From: Aquabacterium sp. A3 | Lineage (GTDB): Bacteria; Pseudomonadota; Gammaproteobacteria; Burkholderiales; Burkholderiaceae_C | DNA length: 64,000 nt | NCBI RefSeq assembly: GCF_038069945.1 | Contig: NZ_JBBPEV010000001.1 | Coordinates: forward strand, 1,302,001 to 1,366,000 | Direction: 5' to 3' | Shown: piece after piece, positions 1-13,985 of the stretch | How positions within the stretch are numbered: the stretch's first letter is position 1 | Layout of the letters: the number at the start of each line of letters is the position of its first letter | The notes under the pieces: generated by a model | Database searches by the model: none | What the model saw: only the letters and a program-made list of their open reading frames with translations | Told to the model about the DNA's origin: nothing | Position numbers and translations under genes: made by a program

Positions 1-567
1 CGGGGCCTTGAGCGCTGCACGGATGGAATCCAGCGTGTTGTAGCCGTACTCGGGCCCTGCGGCAAAGTTGGCTTTCTGGCCTTCGGTGTCAGACACCACC
101 ACGGTGTAGCCCTGCTTGACGTACTTGCCAAACAGAATGGTCTCGACAGCAGGCAGCAGGTCGGGCAGGCGCTTGCCCCCCGCATAGGCGCGCGAAGGAC
201 CGTCTTCCGGGTTCAACGAGTCGTAGAACGACTGGTACGAAATGACCTTGTTCTTGTTGGTGCAACTGGCCGTGGCGCAGTCGGGTGTGAAGATGGTGGT
301 GACGTTGGCTGCCGGCCGCATCAAGGCATCGGTCGATCGGTAGACGAGTTGCGTCGCCTTGAGCTTGGTCTTGAAGCCGGCCACGTACACAGAGATCGTG
401 CGGCTCTTGAGCACCGTGCCGGGCGCCGCGCTGGCCAGTGCAGCCGTGTCGGTGAACTCGAAGAAGGGATCGGTGGTAGCGCTGGCCGTGCCGGGCAAGG
501 CCAGCGCAGACAAGGCCACGGGCAATGCACAGAGCCACTGTGGGCGAGGGGTCAAACGGAATCGCAT
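1..567 (-). CDS. Secretory lipase (LIP family), C-terminus beyond the window
   Basis: The gene runs off the left edge; 189 codons are visible. The protein opens with a signal peptide (hydrophobic stretch to about residue 24, likely cut after Ala30) and then enters the fold of PF03583 secretory lipases: a PGTVLKSR motif at 49-56 followed by a YRSTDALMRP stretch, both typical of the N-terminal half of this family. The nucleophile elbow and the rest of the triad would lie outside the window, so activity cannot be judged. Start chosen at the ATG with AGGAG six bases upstream. Family members are exported triacylglycerol or ester hydrolases. The gene stands alone, with about 170 bp between it and modC. 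Confidence 0.75.
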   Translation of the reverse strand, partial: MRFRLTPRPQWLCALPVALSALALPGTASATTDPFFEFTDTAALASAAPGTVLKSRTISVYVAGFKTKLKATQLVYRSTDALMRPAANVTTIFTPDCATASCTNKNKVISYQSFYDSLNPEDGPSRAYAGGKRLPDLLPAVETILFGKYVKQGYTVVVSDTEGQKANFAAGPEYGYNTLDSIRAALKAP

Positions 568-734
568 CGATATCTCCTGTTCTGGTTGTGCAACTTCACA
601 CGAAAGATCCCCAGTATCTGGGCCCACCTGGACAGCAGACTGTCAGCTGTTGGTCATTCCGGCGCCGCGTCACCGACACTCAAGGGTTTGACCGCATAGG
701 GTGCACCCCAGGCCACCCCCAGAGAAACCCCCAA
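568..734. other. Intergenic, lipase upstream region and modC 3' side
   Basis: This stretch holds the lipase ribosome binding site at its left end and the DNA after the modC stop at its right end. I see no convincing gene, no strong hairpin with a T-tract and no obvious sigma-70 promoter. Confidence 0.4.
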
Positions 735-1826
735 CTAGGCGCGCAACAAGGCGGCGCCCTTGATCTGGGCGTACACCGGCAGGCCTTCACGCAGCCCCAG
801 GGTCGATGCTGACCGGGAGGTGATGCGCGCCAGCACGGTGTGGTGTGCGCTCAATGCCAGGCCCAACATGACACTGCCGTCGCCGTGAGGGTGCACAGTG
901 CGAACCACTGCAGGCAGGATGTTGAGCATGCTGCTGTCGGTCGCACGACTCAGCGCCACACTCACATCGCGCGCCAGAATGCGCAAGCGCACCGCCTGCC
1001 CCAAGGGCGCCGACACCCGGCCAACCCACAGCCCCTGATCGGGGCCTTCGCCCCAGCCCAACAGGCTCAAGCCATGCGGCTCGTCATGGCGCCTCACGCT
1101 CAGGGCGAGCACGGCGCCGGCCTCATCCAAGGCGGCCCACGGCGTGTCGGTGCGAGACATCAGTGACAAGGCGGGCCCTGACATCTGCACGCGGCCTTGC
1201 TCCATCAGGACCAGGTGATCGGCCAGCCGGGCCGCCTCGTCCAGCGCGTGGGTCACGTAAACAATGGGCACCCCGTGCACCGCCAAGGCCTCCAGGTAAG
1301 GCAGCACCTCGGCCTTGCGTGCCGCGTCGAGCGCCGACAAGGGCTCGTCCATCAACAGCAAGCGTGGGCTGGTCAGCAAGGCGCGGGCGATGGCCACACG
1401 CTGACGCTCACCGCCCGACAGGCCCTGTGGATGCCGGGACAGCAGATGGCCGATGCCAAGCAACTCAATGGCGTCGTCCAGCGTGGTGCGATGCAAGCCC
1501 GACGGCACGCGACGATGCCCGTACAGCAGGTTGGCGCGCACATCCAGGTGTGGAAACAAGCTGGCTTCCTGAAACACCATGCCCAGCGGTCGCCGATGCA
1601 CAGGCAGCCAGCGACCCAGGTCGTCGTCTTGCCACACCTCATCGCCCAGACGCACGCTGCCAGACGCGCGGGTCAGACCAGACAACGCCCTGAGGACCGT
1701 GGTTTTGCCACAGCCTGAAGGCCCCAGCAGCACGCTGACCCCGCGACCGGGCAAACACAGGCTCACCGACAACTCAAAACCTGGGTGGTGCAACTGCAGT
1801 TGTGCCCGGAGGTCGCCCATGCTCAT
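735..1826 (-). CDS. modC: Molybdate ABC transporter ATPase ModC
   Basis: ATP-binding subunit that powers molybdate import through ModB. Walker A GPSGCGKT is at residues 35-42, the ABC signature LSGGE at 136-140, Walker B LLLMDEP at 156-162, and a C-terminal TOBE/Mop molybdate-binding region covers roughly 295-363, which separates ModC from other importer ATPases. Length (363 aa) is normal. Its ATG overlaps the modB stop by four bases, so the two are translationally coupled. A second in-frame ATG lies two codons later. It is the last gene of the regulator-modA-modB-modC unit. Confidence 0.93.
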   Translation of the reverse strand: MSMGDLRAQLQLHHPGFELSVSLCLPGRGVSVLLGPSGCGKTTVLRALSGLTRASGSVRLGDEVWQDDDLGRWLPVHRRPLGMVFQEASLFPHLDVRANLLYGHRRVPSGLHRTTLDDAIELLGIGHLLSRHPQGLSGGERQRVAIARALLTSPRLLLMDEPLSALDAARKAEVLPYLEALAVHGVPIVYVTHALDEAARLADHLVLMEQGRVQMSGPALSLMSRTDTPWAALDEAGAVLALSVRRHDEPHGLSLLGWGEGPDQGLWVGRVSAPLGQAVRLRILARDVSVALSRATDSSMLNILPAVVRTVHPHGDGSVMLGLALSAHHTVLARITSRSASTLGLREGLPVYAQIKGAALLRA

Positions 1827-2524
1827 GTGGGCACCCCGGGTGATCCGCCCAAGGCGCTACGACGGGCATTGAGCAGGTACAGCGCCAGCATGACCACAAA
1901 GCCAAACAGCACCATGCCCCCCGCGAGCCAGTGGGCGTTGGCCCATTCTTGCGCTTCAACGTGTCCATAGAGGGCCACCGACAGCACGCGCGTGGCGCCA
2001 GGAATGTTGCCACCGATCATGAGCACCACCCCGAACTCACCGACCGTGTGCGCAAAACCCAGCACCGCTGCCGTGAGGAAGCCCGGGCGGGCCAGCGGCA
2101 GAGCCACGGTGATGAATCGATCCCACGGCGACGCACGCAGGGTGGCGGCCACCTCCAGCGGACGCGCGCCGATGGCCTCGAAGGCCTGTTGCAGCGGCTG
2201 AACGACGAACGGCAGGGAGTGCAGGGTGCACGCCACCACCAGCCCGGAGAAGGTGAACGGCAACAGGTCCATGCCCATGGCTTGCATGAACTGACCCACA
2301 GGGCCTTGAGGCCCCAACAACACCAACAAGTAAAAGCCGATGACCGTGGGGGGCAACACCAACGGCAGCGCCACCACCGCCGCCACGGGCCCTTTGAGCG
2401 CCGAGCGCGTGTGGGCCAGCCACCAGGCGATGGGGGTGCCCACCAACAAGAGCAACACCGTGGTGGTGGCCGCCAGCCGGGCCGTCAACCACAGGGCTTG
2501 CCAGTCTTCAGCGTGCAGGGGCAA
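1823..2524 (-). CDS. modB: Molybdate ABC transporter permease ModB
   Basis: Inner-membrane channel of the molybdate importer, 233 aa, with about five or six hydrophobic segments. The cytoplasmic coupling loop ([14 protein letters not shown], about residues 124-137) is the ATPase docking site typical of the family, and the [15 protein letters not shown] stretch near residues 53-67 is characteristic of ModB. The start overlaps the end of modA by 17 bp and the stop overlaps the modC start by four bp. Confidence 0.93.
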   Translation of the reverse strand: MPLHAEDWQALWLTARLAATTTVLLLLVGTPIAWWLAHTRSALKGPVAAVVALPLVLPPTVIGFYLLVLLGPQGPVGQFMQAMGMDLLPFTFSGLVVACTLHSLPFVVQPLQQAFEAIGARPLEVAATLRASPWDRFITVALPLARPGFLTAAVLGFAHTVGEFGVVLMIGGNIPGATRVLSVALYGHVEAQEWANAHWLAGGMVLFGFVVMLALYLLNARRSALGGSPGVPT

Positions 2525-3290
2525 GGCCGTATCCCCAGGTCTGGATGATCTGGCGTGCTTGAGGCGACCGCATGAACCGCATCAACGCTTCGGCCGCCGG
2601 CTGGCCTTCGCCCTTCTTGAGCAACACCGCGTCTTGCCGAATGGGGGTGTACAGGTGTTCGGGCACCACCCATTGCGAACCGCTGACAGCTTGGCCGGGC
2701 ACGGCCACCTGCGACAGGGCCACAAAACCCAGCTCGGCGTTGCCCGTGGACACGAACTGCAAGGTTTGTGCGATGTTCTCTCCCTGCACGAAACGTGGGG
2801 TGAGGCGTTCCAGCTGCCCGAGGGCCTGGAGGGCTTCGGTGGCCGCTGCACCATAGGGTGCCAGCTTGGGATTGGCCACAGCCAAGCGCTGGAATGCGCC
2901 GTCGCGCAGCACACGGCCTTCGGCATCGACCACCTCAGGGTGCGCGCTCCACAACACCAGCTTGCCCAGGGCGTAAGTGAAGGCGCTGCCTGATACACCA
3001 TGCCCTTGCGCGACCAGCTTGCGCGGGGTCTCGTCATCGGCCGACAGCATGACCTCGAATGGCCCGCCGTTGCGGATTTGCAGGTAGAGCTTGCCGGTGG
3101 AGGCACCCGACACCCTGACGGCGTGTCCGGTGGCTTGGGTGAAGGCCTGCGCGATGTGCTGAAAGGGTGCGACGAAGTTGGAGGCCACGGCCACCCGAAC
3201 TTCATCGGCCAAGACCGATGTCGTGCACACGCTCGAGCACATCAAGGCGCTCAGGCCATGAACAAGGCGGCGAAGCCAGCGGACCCTCAA
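2508..3290 (-). CDS. modA: Molybdate-binding periplasmic protein ModA (TTG start)
   Basis: Periplasmic binding protein delivering molybdate or tungstate to ModBC. The mature part starts at about [11 protein letters not shown] and keeps the two oxyanion-binding stretches (ASNFVAPF and SGASTGKLY). The reading frame is open upstream to an ATG at 3353, but that extension lies inside the regulator gene and has no signal peptide. I prefer the TTG at 3290, which overlaps the regulator stop as TTGA and yields a proper signal peptide (two arginines, hydrophobic core, cut after SVLA), giving 260 aa. No strong Shine-Dalgarno precedes it, which fits coupling to the upstream gene. Confidence 0.88.
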   Translation of the reverse strand: MRVRWLRRLVHGLSALMCSSVCTTSVLADEVRVAVASNFVAPFQHIAQAFTQATGHAVRVSGASTGKLYLQIRNGGPFEVMLSADDETPRKLVAQGHGVSGSAFTYALGKLVLWSAHPEVVDAEGRVLRDGAFQRLAVANPKLAPYGAAATEALQALGQLERLTPRFVQGENIAQTLQFVSTGNAELGFVALSQVAVPGQAVSGSQWVVPEHLYTPIRQDAVLLKKGEGQPAAEALMRFMRSPQARQIIQTWGYGLAPAR

Positions 3291-3658
3291 GGCCGCGCCC
3301 CCCCGGTCATGCCCTGCACCTGGGCCAACAGCCGGTCGGCAATGTGCCCACACACCAGATCACACAACTGGTAGGTGCGCCCATCGCCGATTTCGTAATA
3401 GGCGCTGGTGCCGCGAGAGCGGCGCACCACCAAACCCGCCTTGGCCAGCACCGCCAGGTGCTTGGACACATTGGCCTGACTGCTGCCCACCAGGGCCGTG
3501 AGCTCGCTGACGTTCATGGGGCCGTCGCGCAAGCCGTTGAGCAGCTTGAGGCGCAATGGCTCGGCCAGGGCTCGGAAGTAATCGGCCACCTGGTCCAGCG
3601 CCTGATCGTCAAGGGCATTCATGTGTGGGGCACCACCTGTGGAACAACTGCGAGCCAT
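3287..3658 (-). CDS. ArsR/SmtB-family repressor, BigR/SqrR-like candidate
   Basis: Winged-helix repressor of the ArsR family: ALAEPLRLKLLNGL, the recognition helix SSQANVSKHLAVL and the wing RRSRGTSAYYEI are all present. Two cysteines sit in the C-terminal helix as CDLVC (residues 99 and 103 counted from 3658). The second cysteine of the N-terminal half found in BigR and SqrR persulfide sensors is missing. Two starts are possible: ATG 3658, preceded by GGAG, or ATG 3622; the first is kept. The gene heads the modABC unit and is divergent from the RND-SQR operon across a palindromic operator. A thiol or persulfide sensor is inferred from the SQR neighbour; metal sensing remains possible. Confidence 0.85.
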   Translation of the reverse strand: MARSCSTGGAPHMNALDDQALDQVADYFRALAEPLRLKLLNGLRDGPMNVSELTALVGSSQANVSKHLAVLAKAGLVVRRSRGTSAYYEIGDGRTYQLCDLVCGHIADRLLAQVQGMTGGARP

Positions 3659-3674
3659 TGTACGAATTCTCCAG

Positions 3675-3703
3675 TTGCGTTAATAACCATATGGTTATAC
3701 TAT
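3675..3703 (+). promoter_or_regulatory. Promoter of the RND-SQR operon
   Basis: TTGCGT at 3675-3680 and TACTAT at 3698-3703 are separated by 17 bp, a plausible sigma-70 pair placed 43 bp before the adaptor start. The spacer and the first -10 base are occupied by the palindrome at 3683-3698, so a bound repressor would block polymerase. Confidence 0.5.
3683..3698. promoter_or_regulatory. 16-bp perfect palindrome, candidate ArsR-type operator
   Basis: ATAACCATATGGTTAT is a perfect inverted repeat lying between the divergent regulator (start 3658) and the RND adaptor (start 3746). Its AT-rich sequence contrasts with the GC-rich surroundings. ArsR-family repressors bind such dyads next to their own gene. 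It could control both directions. Confidence 0.65.
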
Positions 3704-3745
3704 GACGTAAAGATGCATAACGCAAGCGCCCCAAGGAGTCCGGTC

Positions 3746-4807
3746 ATGCCCCACGTCACCCGCCTGTTCTTGTCCATGGCCCTGGTCTGGCAGACGCCGA
3801 TGGTGCTCGTTCACGCGCAAACGCCACCCGCCTCTGCCGCCCCGTCCAGCCTGCAGACCGTGACGGTGGGCGCTCCCCAAGGCGGCCCCCGCTTTCTGAC
3901 CGACGCCACGGTCGAGGCCGTGCGCGACGCGCGCATCGCCAGCCAGGTGCCGGGGCGCATCGTCGGGCTCGCCGTGCGTGCAGGTGATCGGGTCGAGGCC
4001 GGGCAGGTGCTGGCCCGCATCGACCCCTCGGTGATCCAGCAGCAGGTGGCCGGCAGTCAGGCGCAATTGGCCCAGGCGCAAGCCCAGGCCGTGGTGGCGC
4101 GCAACGAAGTGCGCCGCGCTCAACAGTTGTTTGCCAAGTCCTACATCAGCCAGGCGGCGCTGGACCAGGCCGAGGCCCAGGCCAAGGCCGCCGATGCACA
4201 GGTGCGCGCCATGCAGGCCCAGGTGGCAGCCACCAACGCCCAGGCGGGCCTGCACGTGCTGAAGGCGCCCTTCGCGGGCTGGGTGGCCCAGGTGGCGGTG
4301 AGCCTGGGGGATGCCGCGGGCCCCGGCCAGATGCTCATGCAGGTGTACGACCCCAGCGCGCTGCGCATCACGGCGCAGGTGCCGGAATCGCTCGTGCCCC
4401 AACTGCAGCGCCAAGGCGCCAGCGCGGACGCTGGCGGCACCGCTCCCATCACCGGCCTGAGCCTGGACGTGCTGCCGGCGGTGGACCCCGCCACCCGCAC
4501 GGTGACCGTGCGTGCGCCCTTGCCCGCTGGCGTGAGCGGCCTCACCCCGGGCCAATCCATCAAGCTGGTGCTGCCTTTGAATGGCGCGGCCGCGCCGCTC
4601 AGCGCCCAACGGCTTGACGTGCCACGCCAAGCCGTGGTCGTGCGCGGTGAGTTGACCGGTGTCTATGTGGTCGGCGCCGACGGCCAGGCACGCCTGAGAC
4701 AAGTGCGCCTCGGACGCACCGCCGGCGCGACGGTGGAAGTCTTGTCGGGCCTGAACACCGGTGAACGCGTGGCCCTGGACCCCGTGGCCGCCGCTGCCCA
4801 ACGCTGA
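3746..4807 (+). CDS. RND efflux periplasmic adaptor subunit
   Basis: Membrane fusion protein linking an RND pump to an outer-membrane factor, 353 aa. It has a signal peptide ending near VHAQ, a lipoyl-like half-motif (GRIVGLAVRAGDRVEAGQ), a long Ala/Gln-rich alpha-hairpin, the second lipoyl half (LKAPFAGWVAQVAVSLGD) and C-terminal barrel and membrane-proximal domains. The reading frame is open much further upstream, but AAGGAG at 3733-3738 lies seven bases before this ATG. It is the first gene of the five-gene operon ending in SQR. Substrate cannot be told from sequence. Confidence 0.9.
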   Translation: MPHVTRLFLSMALVWQTPMVLVHAQTPPASAAPSSLQTVTVGAPQGGPRFLTDATVEAVRDARIASQVPGRIVGLAVRAGDRVEAGQVLARIDPSVIQQQVAGSQAQLAQAQAQAVVARNEVRRAQQLFAKSYISQAALDQAEAQAKAADAQVRAMQAQVAATNAQAGLHVLKAPFAGWVAQVAVSLGDAAGPGQMLMQVYDPSALRITAQVPESLVPQLQRQGASADAGGTAPITGLSLDVLPAVDPATRTVTVRAPLPAGVSGLTPGQSIKLVLPLNGAAAPLSAQRLDVPRQAVVVRGELTGVYVVGADGQARLRQVRLGRTAGATVEVLSGLNTGERVALDPVAAAAQR

Positions 4808-4820
4808 TCGGGAGGACTGC

Positions 4821-7800
4821 ATGTCGTCGCAGACACTGGGCCCCAAGCTGGGCATCTCGGGCCGCATCGCCGGCTACTTCCTGCAAGCGCGCATCACGCC
4901 ACTGCTGGCCCTGGTGGCCTTGCTGCTGGGCTTGTTCGCCGTGATGGTGACACCGCGCGAAGAAGAGCCCCAGATCGACGTGACGATGGCCAACGTCATC
5001 ATCCCCTTCCCTGGCGCCGCCACCAAGGAGGTGGAGCAGGCGGTGACCATCCCGGCCGAGCAGGTGTTCTCGCGCATGCCTGGCGTCGAGCACGTGATGA
5101 GCGTGTCGCGCTCGGGCGTGTCGGTGCTCACCGTGCAGTTCAAGGTGGGCGTGCCGCGCACCGAGGCGGTCGTGCGCCTGCACGACACGGTGGCCGCGCA
5201 CCGCAACTGGCTACCCGCCAACCTGGGCGTGGGCGAGCCCATCATCCGGCCCAAGGGCATCGACGACGTGCCTGTGGTCACGCTGACCCTGCATGGGCGC
5301 GACGCTGCCAAGCCCGATGCGCCGCTGGACCTGGAGCGCGTGGCCCACGCCATCGAAGCCGAGATCAAGCGCGTGACCGGCACGCGTGACGTGAGCGCCA
5401 TTGGCGGGCCCGGCCGCGCCGTGCGCATCGAGCTCGACCCTTCACGCCTGCGCCAGGCGGGCCTGACGGTGGACGATCTGCGCCAGGTGCTGCAATCGGC
5501 CAACCAGGGCGCGCCGCTGGGTCAGGTGATCTCGGGCAACCAGGCCGTCGAGGTGGAGGCCGGCCCCTTCCTGAGCAACGCCGATGAGGTGGCCGGGCTG
5601 GTGGTGGGCGCCCGTGGCGGCAAGCCTGTCTACCTGCGCGACGTGGCCACCGTGGTCGATGGCCCCCTGCCCGTGCAACGCCTGGTGTGGTTTGGTGAAA
5701 AGGTCCAGGACAAAGCCAATGACGGCCAAAGCGGCCAGGTGCGAGAAACCCCCGCCGTCACCCTGCAGATCACCAAGAAGCCGGGCGAGAATGCCGTGGA
5801 CGTGGCCAACGCCGTGCTTCAGCGCGTGGACGAATTGCGCAACACCGTCATCCCCGACCACGTGGCCGTGACCGTGACCCGCAACTACGGCGAGACCGCC
5901 AACGACAAGGCTCAGAAGCTCATCCAGAAGCTGTTGTTCGCCACCGCCTCGGTGGTGGCCCTGGTGTTCATCGCCCTGGGGCGACGCGAGGCCCTGATCG
6001 TGGGCATCGCTGTGGCCCTGACGCTGACGGCCACGCTGTTCGCCTCCTGGGCCTGGGGCTTCACGCTCAACCGCGTGTCGCTCTTCGCTTTGATCTTCTC
6101 CATCGGCATCCTGGTGGACGACGCCATCGTCGTGGTGGAAAACATCCACCGCCACATGCTGCTGCACCCCGGCAAGCCTTTGGTGGAGATCATTCCGGGC
6201 GCCGTCGATGAAGTGGGTGGCCCCACCATCCTGGCCACCTTGACCGTGATCGCGGCCCTGCTGCCCATGGCCTTCGTCAGCGGCCTGATGGGCCCCTACA
6301 TGAGCCCCATCCCCATCAACGCATCAATGGGCATGCTGATCTCCCTGGCGATCGCCTTCGTGCTCACGCCGTGGATGTCCAACCGCTGGCTGAAGTTGCC
6401 GACGTCGAGCGATGCCTCAGGCGATCACACTGCCCACGCTGGCCTGACCGGCAAGCTGCTGCCTTTCTTCACCCGCTTGTTCACGCCCTTCCTGGACCGC
6501 GAACGTGGCCATGGCAACCGCCTCAAGCTCTGGGGTGGCGTGCTGGTGCTGATCGCGCTGTCGGTGTCGCTGCCGGTGGCGGGTCTGGTGGTGCTGAAGA
6601 TGCTGCCCTTTGACAACAAGTCGGAGTTCCAGGTGGTGCTGGACATGCCCGGCGGCACCCCGGTGGAGAAAACCGCCGCCGTGCTGCAAGAGATGACGCT
6701 GGAGTTGGCCAAGGCGCCGGAGGTGCTCAACTGGCAGGTCTACGCCGGCACGGCCGCGCCCATCAACTTCAACGGCCTCGTGCGGCAGTACGACATGCGC
6801 GCGGGTGGCGAGGTGGGCGACATCCAGGTCAACCTCGTGGACAAGCACCACCGCGACGACCAGAGCCACGCCATCGCCACGCGCCTGCGCCCGGCCTTGC
6901 AGCGCATTGCGCTGGCGCATGGCGGCCGCGTGAAGGTGGTGGAAGTGCCTCCGGGCCCGCCGGTGATCTCACCCATCGTGGCCGAGGTCTATGGGCCGGA
7001 TGACGCGTCGCGTCGCGCGGCGGCCGAGCAGGTGCAGGCCGTCTTCCACCGCAGTGCGGGCATCGTGGACATCGACACCTCCGACGCGCCCCCCGCGCCG
7101 CGTGAGTTCCTGAGCGTGGACCGCCAACGCGCGGGCCTGCTGGGCGTGCCTCAGGCCTCGATCGTGGGCAGCCTGCGTGCCGGCCTGTCGGGTGAGGCTG
7201 TCAGCCACCTGCACGACGGATCCAAATACCCCGTGCCCTTGATGCTGATGCTGCCCGACACCACACGCGGCGACACCACCGAGTTGCGCAAGCTGCCCGT
7301 GCGCACCGCCACGGGTGCGCTGGTGCCCGTGGGCGAATTGCTGCAAACCCGGCGTGACGAGGCCGACCTGCCCATCTGGCACAAAGACCTGCTGCCCGTG
7401 ACCATGGTCGTGGCCGACATGTCGCGCGACGACGGCCTGGACAGCCCGCTGTACGGCCTGTTCGGCATGCGCCAGGACATCGCCAGCCTGACAGTGCCGG
7501 GCGGCCAGATCGCCGAGCACTTCATCGCCCAGCCCACCGATCCTTACCGCGGCATCTCGCTGAAGTGGGATGGCGAATGGCAGATCACCTACGAGACCTT
7601 CCGCGACATGGGCGCCGCCTATGGCGTGGGCCTGATCCTGATCTACCTGCTGGTGGTGGCGCAGTTTGGCTCGTACGTGACGCCCCTGATCATCATGGCG
7701 CCCATCCCCCTGACGGTGATCGGCGTGATGCCGGGCCATGCCCTGCTGAACGCGCAGTTCACGGCCACCTCGATGATCGGCATGATCGCCCTGGCCGGCA

Positions 7801-8084
7801 TCATCGTGCGCAATTCCATCTTGCTGGTGGACTTCATCGAGCTGCAGGTGAGCGAGGGCATGGCCTTCAGCGAGGCCGTGATCCGCTCGGCCGCCACCCG
7901 CGCCCAGCCCATCGCCCTGACCGCGCTGGCGGCCATGGCCGGCGCCTTCTTCATCCTGGACGACCCCATCTTCAACGGCCTGGCCATCTCGCTGATCTTC
8001 GGCATCTTGGTCTCCACCGTGCTGACGCTGGTCGTCATCCCCTTGCTGTACTTCCGCACTTACCGCCGTCAACACGGCGCCTGA
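4821..8084 (+). CDS. RND efflux permease (AcrB/HAE1-type family)
   Basis: Inner-membrane proton-driven pump, 1087 aa, the expected size. It has the two repeated halves of six membrane segments after a large periplasmic domain. The proton-relay segment GILVDDAIVVVENI (residues about 430-443) carries the paired aspartates, and IVRNSILLVDFIEL is the matching segment of the second half. An ATG with GGAGG about ten bases upstream begins 13 bp after the adaptor stop. With the adaptor and TolC-like protein it forms a complete tripartite pump. Confidence 0.93.
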   Translation: MSSQTLGPKLGISGRIAGYFLQARITPLLALVALLLGLFAVMVTPREEEPQIDVTMANVIIPFPGAATKEVEQAVTIPAEQVFSRMPGVEHVMSVSRSGVSVLTVQFKVGVPRTEAVVRLHDTVAAHRNWLPANLGVGEPIIRPKGIDDVPVVTLTLHGRDAAKPDAPLDLERVAHAIEAEIKRVTGTRDVSAIGGPGRAVRIELDPSRLRQAGLTVDDLRQVLQSANQGAPLGQVISGNQAVEVEAGPFLSNADEVAGLVVGARGGKPVYLRDVATVVDGPLPVQRLVWFGEKVQDKANDGQSGQVRETPAVTLQITKKPGENAVDVANAVLQRVDELRNTVIPDHVAVTVTRNYGETANDKAQKLIQKLLFATASVVALVFIALGRREALIVGIAVALTLTATLFASWAWGFTLNRVSLFALIFSIGILVDDAIVVVENIHRHMLLHPGKPLVEIIPGAVDEVGGPTILATLTVIAALLPMAFVSGLMGPYMSPIPINASMGMLISLAIAFVLTPWMSNRWLKLPTSSDASGDHTAHAGLTGKLLPFFTRLFTPFLDRERGHGNRLKLWGGVLVLIALSVSLPVAGLVVLKMLPFDNKSEFQVVLDMPGGTPVEKTAAVLQEMTLELAKAPEVLNWQVYAGTAAPINFNGLVRQYDMRAGGEVGDIQVNLVDKHHRDDQSHAIATRLRPALQRIALAHGGRVKVVEVPPGPPVISPIVAEVYGPDDASRRAAAEQVQAVFHRSAGIVDIDTSDAPPAPREFLSVDRQRAGLLGVPQASIVGSLRAGLSGEAVSHLHDGSKYPVPLMLMLPDTTRGDTTELRKLPVRTATGALVPVGELLQTRRDEADLPIWHKDLLPVTMVVADMSRDDGLDSPLYGLFGMRQDIASLTVPGGQIAEHFIAQPTDPYRGISLKWDGEWQITYETFRDMGAAYGVGLILIYLLVVAQFGSYVTPLIIMAPIPLTVIGVMPGHALLNAQFTATSMIGMIALAGIIVRNSILLVDFIELQVSEGMAFSEAVIRSAATRAQPIALTALAAMAGAFFILDDPIFNGLAISLIFGILVSTVLTLVVIPLLYFRTYRRQHGA

Positions 8085-8105
8085 CCCCTCACAAGGAGAA
8101 CCACC

Positions 8106-8315
8106 ATGACTTCCTGGCAACTCACCCGCGTCATCGCCGGCACCTTCATCCTGCTGTCGCTGGCCCTCGGCATCGAAGGCAGCCCCGTGTTCCAGCACGT
8201 GGGCTGGCTGGGCTTCACCGCCTTCGTGGGCATCAACCTGCTGCAAAGCGGCGTGACGCGCTGGTGCCTGATGGAGCGCATCCTGCGCAAGCTGGGCCTG
8301 CCGGCCACCGAATGA
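8106..8315 (+). CDS. DUF2892 (YgaP-like) small membrane protein
   Basis: A 69-aa protein with two hydrophobic segments (about 10-25 and 33-50), matching the DUF2892 membrane domain that in E. coli YgaP is fused to a rhodanese. Here the rhodanese is absent and the domain stands alone between permease and outer-membrane factor. It has a strong ribosome site (AAGGAG). DUF2892 genes often accompany sulfide or persulfide metabolism, which fits the SQR at the end of the operon. Its biochemical role is unknown. Confidence 0.8.
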   Translation: MTSWQLTRVIAGTFILLSLALGIEGSPVFQHVGWLGFTAFVGINLLQSGVTRWCLMERILRKLGLPATE

Positions 8316-8364
8316 ACCTTCAACACAAGCCATCAACACCCGTCAACATCACGAAGGCCGCGCC

Positions 8365-11151
<2,787 letters not shown>

Positions 11152-11161
<10 letters not shown>

Positions 11162-11736
11162 ATGGTCAGCCATTCCCGGTCCACACCGGCCGGAGGATGG
11201 CTGCAATCACCGCCAATCCACTTCTGGATGGAGCGGTGTTCGGACACGTATCGTCCCTTCATGAACTGGCCCGACACGCGGTTGTTTGACACGATCTCGT
11301 CGCCCTTGGCCGACATGCGCACCTCGCCCTCGACAGAAGCCGTGGTGCCACTCTGCCCCTGGCAGGTACCGCGGTACTTCACGCCCGTGGCGGTTTTCTC
11401 CACCTGTGCACCAGGGCACTCCTGCCTTGCTTTACGAAGCACGGCATCGACATCAAAGTCGGCGCTGCTCAGGCACTTCAGGCTCGGCGCGCCATCCAGA
11501 GGAAGCCCATAGCGCTTCAAAGCCGCTCGGACGCGGGTGTGCACCTCAGGCCCGTAAGCCTCCAGCGTCGCCTCCAAGCCCGGCAAGGCATTCCCATTCA
11601 TGGTGCCGGACGTTGATTCAATCCAAAGCCCGGGGCGTCCCGGCAGTGTCTGGGCTTGAGCAACTTGCCCAAGCGACATCACCCACATGCCCAGCACCGC
11701 CGCTGCAGACACCCTCGCCTTCATGGTGTGACCCAT
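11152..11736 (-). CDS. DUF3617 domain exported protein
   Basis: A 194-aa protein with a signal peptide (cut near VAQAQ) and the PGLWIE opening typical of DUF3617, followed by paired cysteines (CLSS, QECPG, GTCQG, GDCSH) that may form disulfides in the periplasm. No biochemical function is known for the family. The ATG at 11736 has AAGGGG upstream at the right distance; a second ATG lies four codons in. Its end is converged on by sqr, with the tandem repeat across the junction. Confidence 0.75.
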
Positions 11737-11825
11737 CGCTTGTACCCCTTCAGTATTGTTTGACTGACGTGGAGCTTAGCAGCGCCGTGGCATCCCCCAT
11801 ACCCTCTTGAGAGGGTGCGGAGCCG

Positions 11826-11857
11826 AAAAAAAAGGGCCGCATCGCTGCGGCCCTTTT
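11826..11857 (-). terminator. Rho-independent terminator of groESL
   Basis: GGGCCGC (11834-11840) pairs perfectly with GCGGCCC (11847-11853) around a six-base loop. On the minus strand the stem is followed by eight T. It begins about 40 bp after the groEL stop. Confidence 0.9.
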
Positions 11858-11895
11858 GATTGAACGTCTGCGTGAGCAGCGCGTTCAGACAGGCA

Positions 11896-13566
<1,671 letters not shown>

Positions 13567-13594
13567 TCAGGTAAGCAGGATCAGCGCGTGCGGA

Positions 13595-13885
13595 TCACTT
13601 CTGGACAACGGCAAAGAGGTCTTCTTCGCGCATCACCAGCAGCTCTTCGCCATCGACCTTGACGGTCTGGCCCGAGTACTTGCCGAACAGCACGCGGTCA
13701 CCCACCTGAACGTTCAGGGCCACGAAATCGCCTTTGTCGTTGCGCTTGCCAGGACCCACGGCCAGGATCTCGCCTTGGTCAGGCTTCTCGGTGGCGGCGT
13801 CGGGCAGGACGATGCCCGAAGCGGTCTTGGTTTCTTGTTCCAGGCGCTTGACGATCACGCGATCGTGCAGGGGACGCAGTTTCAT
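13595..13885 (-). CDS. groES: Co-chaperonin GroES (10 kDa)
   Basis: Lid of the GroEL chamber, 96 aa. The start is the ATG of [14 protein letters not shown] with AGGAG just upstream; the open frame extends 15 codons further but this is not needed. The mobile loop ([18 protein letters not shown]) and the C-terminal [15 protein letters not shown] strand are intact. First gene of the groESL operon. Confidence 0.98.
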   Translation of the reverse strand: MKLRPLHDRVIVKRLEQETKTASGIVLPDAATEKPDQGEILAVGPGKRNDKGDFVALNVQVGDRVLFGKYSGQTVKVDGEELLVMREEDLFAVVQK

Positions 13886-13985
13886 GACTTCTCCTGTCTC
13901 TTGAGACATCGGGTTGACATTGAAAGGCACGAGTCACACTCGTGCCGGGGTGGGGCCTGGCAGACGCAGCGCGGTGACACCGTCG

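Noticed and set aside
3167..3745. Upstream extension of the RND adaptor frame
   Set aside because: It crosses the operator and the divergent regulator gene; signal peptide and ribosome site support the start at 3746.
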